A stretch of 31,626 bases of DNA, from positions 1 to 31,626 of the forward strand of contig JBFMFO010000028.1 in the NCBI GenBank assembly GCA_040754095.1. Reading direction: 5' to 3'. The notes under the pieces were generated by a model. That model did no database searches, had not been told where the DNA came from, and saw only the letters and a program-made list of their open reading frames with translations. Every line of letters begins with the position of its first letter. Within the stretch, counting starts at the first letter, position 1. Positions 29,310 through 31,626 of the stretch are shown in pieces. This DNA comes from QYQD01 sp040754095 (lineage in GTDB: Bacteria > Desulfobacterota > QYQD01). The translations under genes were made by a program, and so were the position numbers.

Positions 29310-30545
29310 ATGAGGACTGAGAAGAGTAACAATTATATGAACGCTGCGCCTATTTTTAAAAGCGATGTCTTAAAGGCCCGTATACAGCGGCTCCAGGAAA
29401 AGATGCAGGGGTTGGGCATCGCTGGAGCCCTCATAAGACAGAATGCAGACCTTTACTATTTTAGCGGCACGACGCAGGAAGCTTATCTTTTTGTGCCCAT
29501 GAGCGGCTTACCCCTTCTCATGGTCAGACGCAATTTGGCACGGGCGAGAGGGGAGTCATCCCTCGAAAACATCATACCGCTCAGTAGTGTGCGGGGGATT
29601 CCCAAGACGATAGCCGGGCATGGTTATGATGTTTCTGGGCTTCTGGGCCTGGAAATGGATGTCATCCCGGCCAAGCTATTTCTTTATTTAAGAGATGACA
29701 TATTTCCGGGAGTGGAAATAGCAGACATCTCTCATGCGATTCGCGAGGTGCGGATGCTCAAGTCTCACATCGAGATAGAATGGCTGCGGCAGGCTGCCGA
29801 ACAACTGAACAGCGTCATTAAAGAGGTGCCGGATTTATTGCGGCCGGGGATGACCGAACTGGAACTTTCCATTGAGCTTGAATACCGGCTCCGCCGGGCC
29901 GGCCACCAGGGATTTATGCGTATGCGGGCCTGGAATCAGGAACTCTTTTTTGGGCACATACTATCCGGCCCGTCTGGTGCGGAACCTTCTTATTTTAAGG
30001 GGGCCACGGGAGGCAGGGGTATCAATCCGGCCTTTAGCCAGGGGGCGTCAAGTAAGGTTATCTCTGTGGGGGAGCCGGTTAGTATTGACCTGGGAGGATG
30101 TGTAAATGGTTATATGACCGACCAGACCAGGATGTTTGCCCTCGGTTTCCTGCCCGAGGAGTTGAAAAGGGCTTATGAGGCGGTCATTGAGATACACTAT
30201 GGACTCCGGGAAAAGATAAGGGTGGGCGAGACCTGCGGCCGCATTTATGAATGGGCCTTTGACAAAGCGGCCTCTCTGGGCTATGCGGACAACTTTATGG
30301 GCTATGGAGAGGCTAAAATGCCGTTTATCGGCCACGGCATAGGGTTGGAAGTAGATGAGCTGCCGGTCTTTTCGGCCCGGAATCCCATGCGGCTGGAGGC
30401 CGGTATGACTTTTGCCATTGAGCCAAAGCTCATCTTCCCCGGGGTGGGGCACATAGGCGTTGAAGATACCTACGTCCTCACGCCGGAGGGTGTTAAAGCA
30501 ATCACCACGTCACCGGATGAGATGGTGATTATCAAACCCAGGTAA
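29310..30545 (+). CDS. M24-family (Xaa-Pro type) metallopeptidase
   Basis: 411 residues. An N-terminal creatinase-like domain (to ~150; ALIRQNADLYYFSGT) is followed by a pita-bread M24 domain with all five metal ligands: D260 (VSIDLGG), D271 (YMTDQTR), H342 (IGHGIGLEVDE), E371 (AIEPK) and E385 (GVEDTYV). It should therefore be an active dinuclear metal peptidase, probably a prolidase or aminopeptidase P relative, acting in the cytoplasm. ATG 29310 and ATG 29337 are both possible starts; neither has a strong ribosome site. Transcribed alone. Confidence 0.92.
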   Translation: MRTEKSNNYMNAAPIFKSDVLKARIQRLQEKMQGLGIAGALIRQNADLYYFSGTTQEAYLFVPMSGLPLLMVRRNLARARGESSLENIIPLSSVRGIPKTIAGHGYDVSGLLGLEMDVIPAKLFLYLRDDIFPGVEIADISHAIREVRMLKSHIEIEWLRQAAEQLNSVIKEVPDLLRPGMTELELSIELEYRLRRAGHQGFMRMRAWNQELFFGHILSGPSGAEPSYFKGATGGRGINPAFSQGASSKVISVGEPVSIDLGGCVNGYMTDQTRMFALGFLPEELKRAYEAVIEIHYGLREKIRVGETCGRIYEWAFDKAASLGYADNFMGYGEAKMPFIGHGIGLEVDELPVFSARNPMRLEAGMTFAIEPKLIFPGVGHIGVEDTYVLTPEGVKAITTSPDEMVIIKPR

Positions 30546-30684
30546 GCGTTCAGCTATCAGCAGTCAGCGTTCAGCTTTGAGGCGCGCCTGGAGGTCGCTC
30601 CTATAAGGCAGCGCGTAGCCTGTAGCGCATAACAAATAACAAAGTGGGTGCGCTTTATTTTTACTAAACGCTAAGCCCTAGTCG
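30546..30684. repeat. Short intergenic repeats between convergent genes
   Basis: GTTCAGC occurs twice near 30548-30576, and CTAAACGCTAA occurs twice between about 30663 and 30695, where the second copy runs into the end of the YkgJ-type gene. These tandem words resemble the small intergenic repeats also seen at 15738-15844. No hairpin with a T-run was found, so termination of the converging genes is unclear. Confidence 0.4.
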
Positions 30685-31470
30685 CTAAACGCTAATAAGT
30701 GGTATTTTTTCACCAAGCAACGCCACCCGAAGCCACCTGCACGCAAACTTAAAGAGAGAAAGCTCGTCTTGTAACGCCGTCCCTATCTCCTCGCCCTTAA
30801 GGTTGTATGTATCCAGGAAGCCTTGTCTGCACACCAGATGAGCAAATTCATCCAGGCTGTAACTGGCAAGAAAGAACATCTGTATGCCCGTTTTGTCCAG
30901 ACCGCCGGCGGGGAACATCTCGCTAAGGGTTACCTGAGACCACAGGTCGTTCATCTCTTCATAAACAGCCGTACCTTGTCTTTTCCGCCATTTTCTTACG
31001 GTTAACAAGTTATCGTCTCCCGGCAATCTCCCTGTGTCTTCCTTTTCCCCGAGGGGGTTGTTCCCATTAAAGCCCAGGCAAAAAGATCTCTTAACTATTG
31101 AATACAAGGGCGTTGCCGGTTTGCCATCCCCGGCTTTGTCGATGCATGGTTCCAGTGGAAAGATGCGGCATGACCAGGGACGGTCCGGATATACCCGGCA
31201 TCCATCCGAACTGGAAAACGGGCAGAGTTTCTCGTCCCCTGTCATTTTCATTACCACCAGAGGGTGGCCGATCTCTTCCATATAGATGGCCGCAGTATAT
31301 GTATCCAGGAATTTTCTCGATGAGAGTCCCAGATTATTTTTCAGGCGTATTATGTCGTAAGGAGTCAGAAAAAGGTTGATATCCCGACAGCACCGGTTGA
31401 AGCAGTCCAAGCCCTTCCGGCAGTCAAAGGGGAATATGTCATCCAGGCCAAGCGTAATGATCTCGTTCAT
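30685..31470 (-). CDS. YkgJ-type cysteine-cluster protein
   Basis: 261 residues. The N-terminus has C17, C23, C27 and C28 (FDCRKGLDCFNRCCRD), then LTPYDIIRLKNNLGLSSRKFL, CPFSSSDGCRVYPDRPWSCRIFPL. These are the signatures of the YkgJ/CxxCxxCC family (PF03692), thought to bind zinc or iron in a cluster of up to eight cysteines. The C-terminal ~130 residues are extra and helical (NDLWSQVTLSEMF, SLFKFACRWLRVALLG). GGAG is about seven bases before the ATG. Function unknown; members are common in anaerobes and often lie near flagellar or methyl-transfer genes. Confidence 0.9.
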   Translation of the reverse strand: MNEIITLGLDDIFPFDCRKGLDCFNRCCRDINLFLTPYDIIRLKNNLGLSSRKFLDTYTAAIYMEEIGHPLVVMKMTGDEKLCPFSSSDGCRVYPDRPWSCRIFPLEPCIDKAGDGKPATPLYSIVKRSFCLGFNGNNPLGEKEDTGRLPGDDNLLTVRKWRKRQGTAVYEEMNDLWSQVTLSEMFPAGGLDKTGIQMFFLASYSLDEFAHLVCRQGFLDTYNLKGEEIGTALQDELSLFKFACRWLRVALLGEKIPLISV

Positions 31471-31573
31471 TATTGTCTCCTCAAGACTGATGGCTTTGCA
31501 AAAAGTAAGATTTTACCGCAGAGCTTGCTATATTGCAGTAAGCCTTGCGGATAAATGAAAAAGGCTATACTCA

Positions 31574-31616
31574 TTTTGATTTGAGCCAATAGCAAGTTGG
31601 TTAACGCAAATCAAAA
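31574..31616 (+). promoter_or_regulatory. Inverted repeat directly before a ribosome site at the window end
   Basis: Perfect 10-bp arms TTTTGATTTG (31574-31583) and CAAATCAAAA (31607-31616), with an inner CCAA/TTGG pair, are followed at once by AGAGGAG and the window end. A plus-strand gene probably starts just outside; the hairpin would then sit in its leader or act as an operator. Confidence 0.5.
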
Positions 31617-31626
31617 GAGGAGCATA

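Noticed and set aside
1..31626. CRISPR arrays, rRNA genes, IS transposases
   Set aside because: None seen: no regularly spaced 25-40-bp identical repeats, no rRNA sequence and no transposase motifs on either strand.

Overview
The window joins the end of an integrated mobile element (about 1-10242) to a stretch of ordinary bacterial chromosome (about 10243-31626). The chromosomal gene set suggests a Gram-negative of the deltaproteobacterial / Desulfobacterota type. It holds a sigma-32-like factor beside a large TPR protein, several lipoproteins, a YeiH-type transporter with a large insert, PAS/receiver histidine kinases, paired V4R-like proteins and a PA2779/PA2778-type pair. The phylum is an inference from gene content; no rRNA is present.

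Element (1-10242, mostly minus strand). A tyrosine integrase (8857-10026) sits beside a 49-base 3' fragment of a tRNA gene (10194-10242). That fragment is followed by what looks like the tRNA's own terminator, so this is the right attachment site; the intact tRNA and left end lie outside the window. At the left, five tightly packed or overlapping genes (104-3217) form a replication/regulation module: an AlpA-like DNA-binding protein, a stand-alone CHC2 zinc finger, a small basic protein, a large P-loop helicase-like protein and a TubC-N-like protein. Between this module and the integrase lies cargo rich in toxin-antitoxin genes: hicB plus a hicA remnant, a GNAT toxin with a TTG-started partner, and a RelE/HigB-type toxin with an XRE antitoxin. 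The cargo also includes a lipoprotein, small unknown genes, two copies of a ~95-bp structured repeat, and what reads as a single integron gene cassette (6930-8034) with its own attC, carrying a three-helix membrane protein with a coiled coil.

Chromosome (10243-31626). First comes a DUF4143-type ATPase with a palindrome wrapped around its -10 box, then tRNA-Arg(CCT). Next is a minus-strand block of rpoH, a TPR lipoprotein-like protein, an outer-membrane-type lipoprotein and a Mut7-C protein. purM is divergent from rpoH with readable promoters on both sides. Then come a YeiH-family transporter with a small cysteine protein, and a three-gene sensory operon (two V4R-like proteins and a hybrid histidine kinase). 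On the plus strand follow mrp with a methyltransferase, the PA2779-PA2778-TPR trio and an unknown 150-aa protein. After these are a YjbQ-family protein, a receiver-ATPase lacking the phospho-accepting histidine, an M24 peptidase and a YkgJ-type cysteine-cluster protein.

The most unusual signals are non-coding. They are the attC-bearing cassette apparently inserted at a non-integron site, a ~145-nt repeat present twice (12389-12535 and 29086-29230) whose differences preserve base pairing, the duplicated leader repeat at 4170 and 5082, and a canonical -1 slippery heptamer at the end of the XRE antitoxin that leads into a 55-codon open frame.
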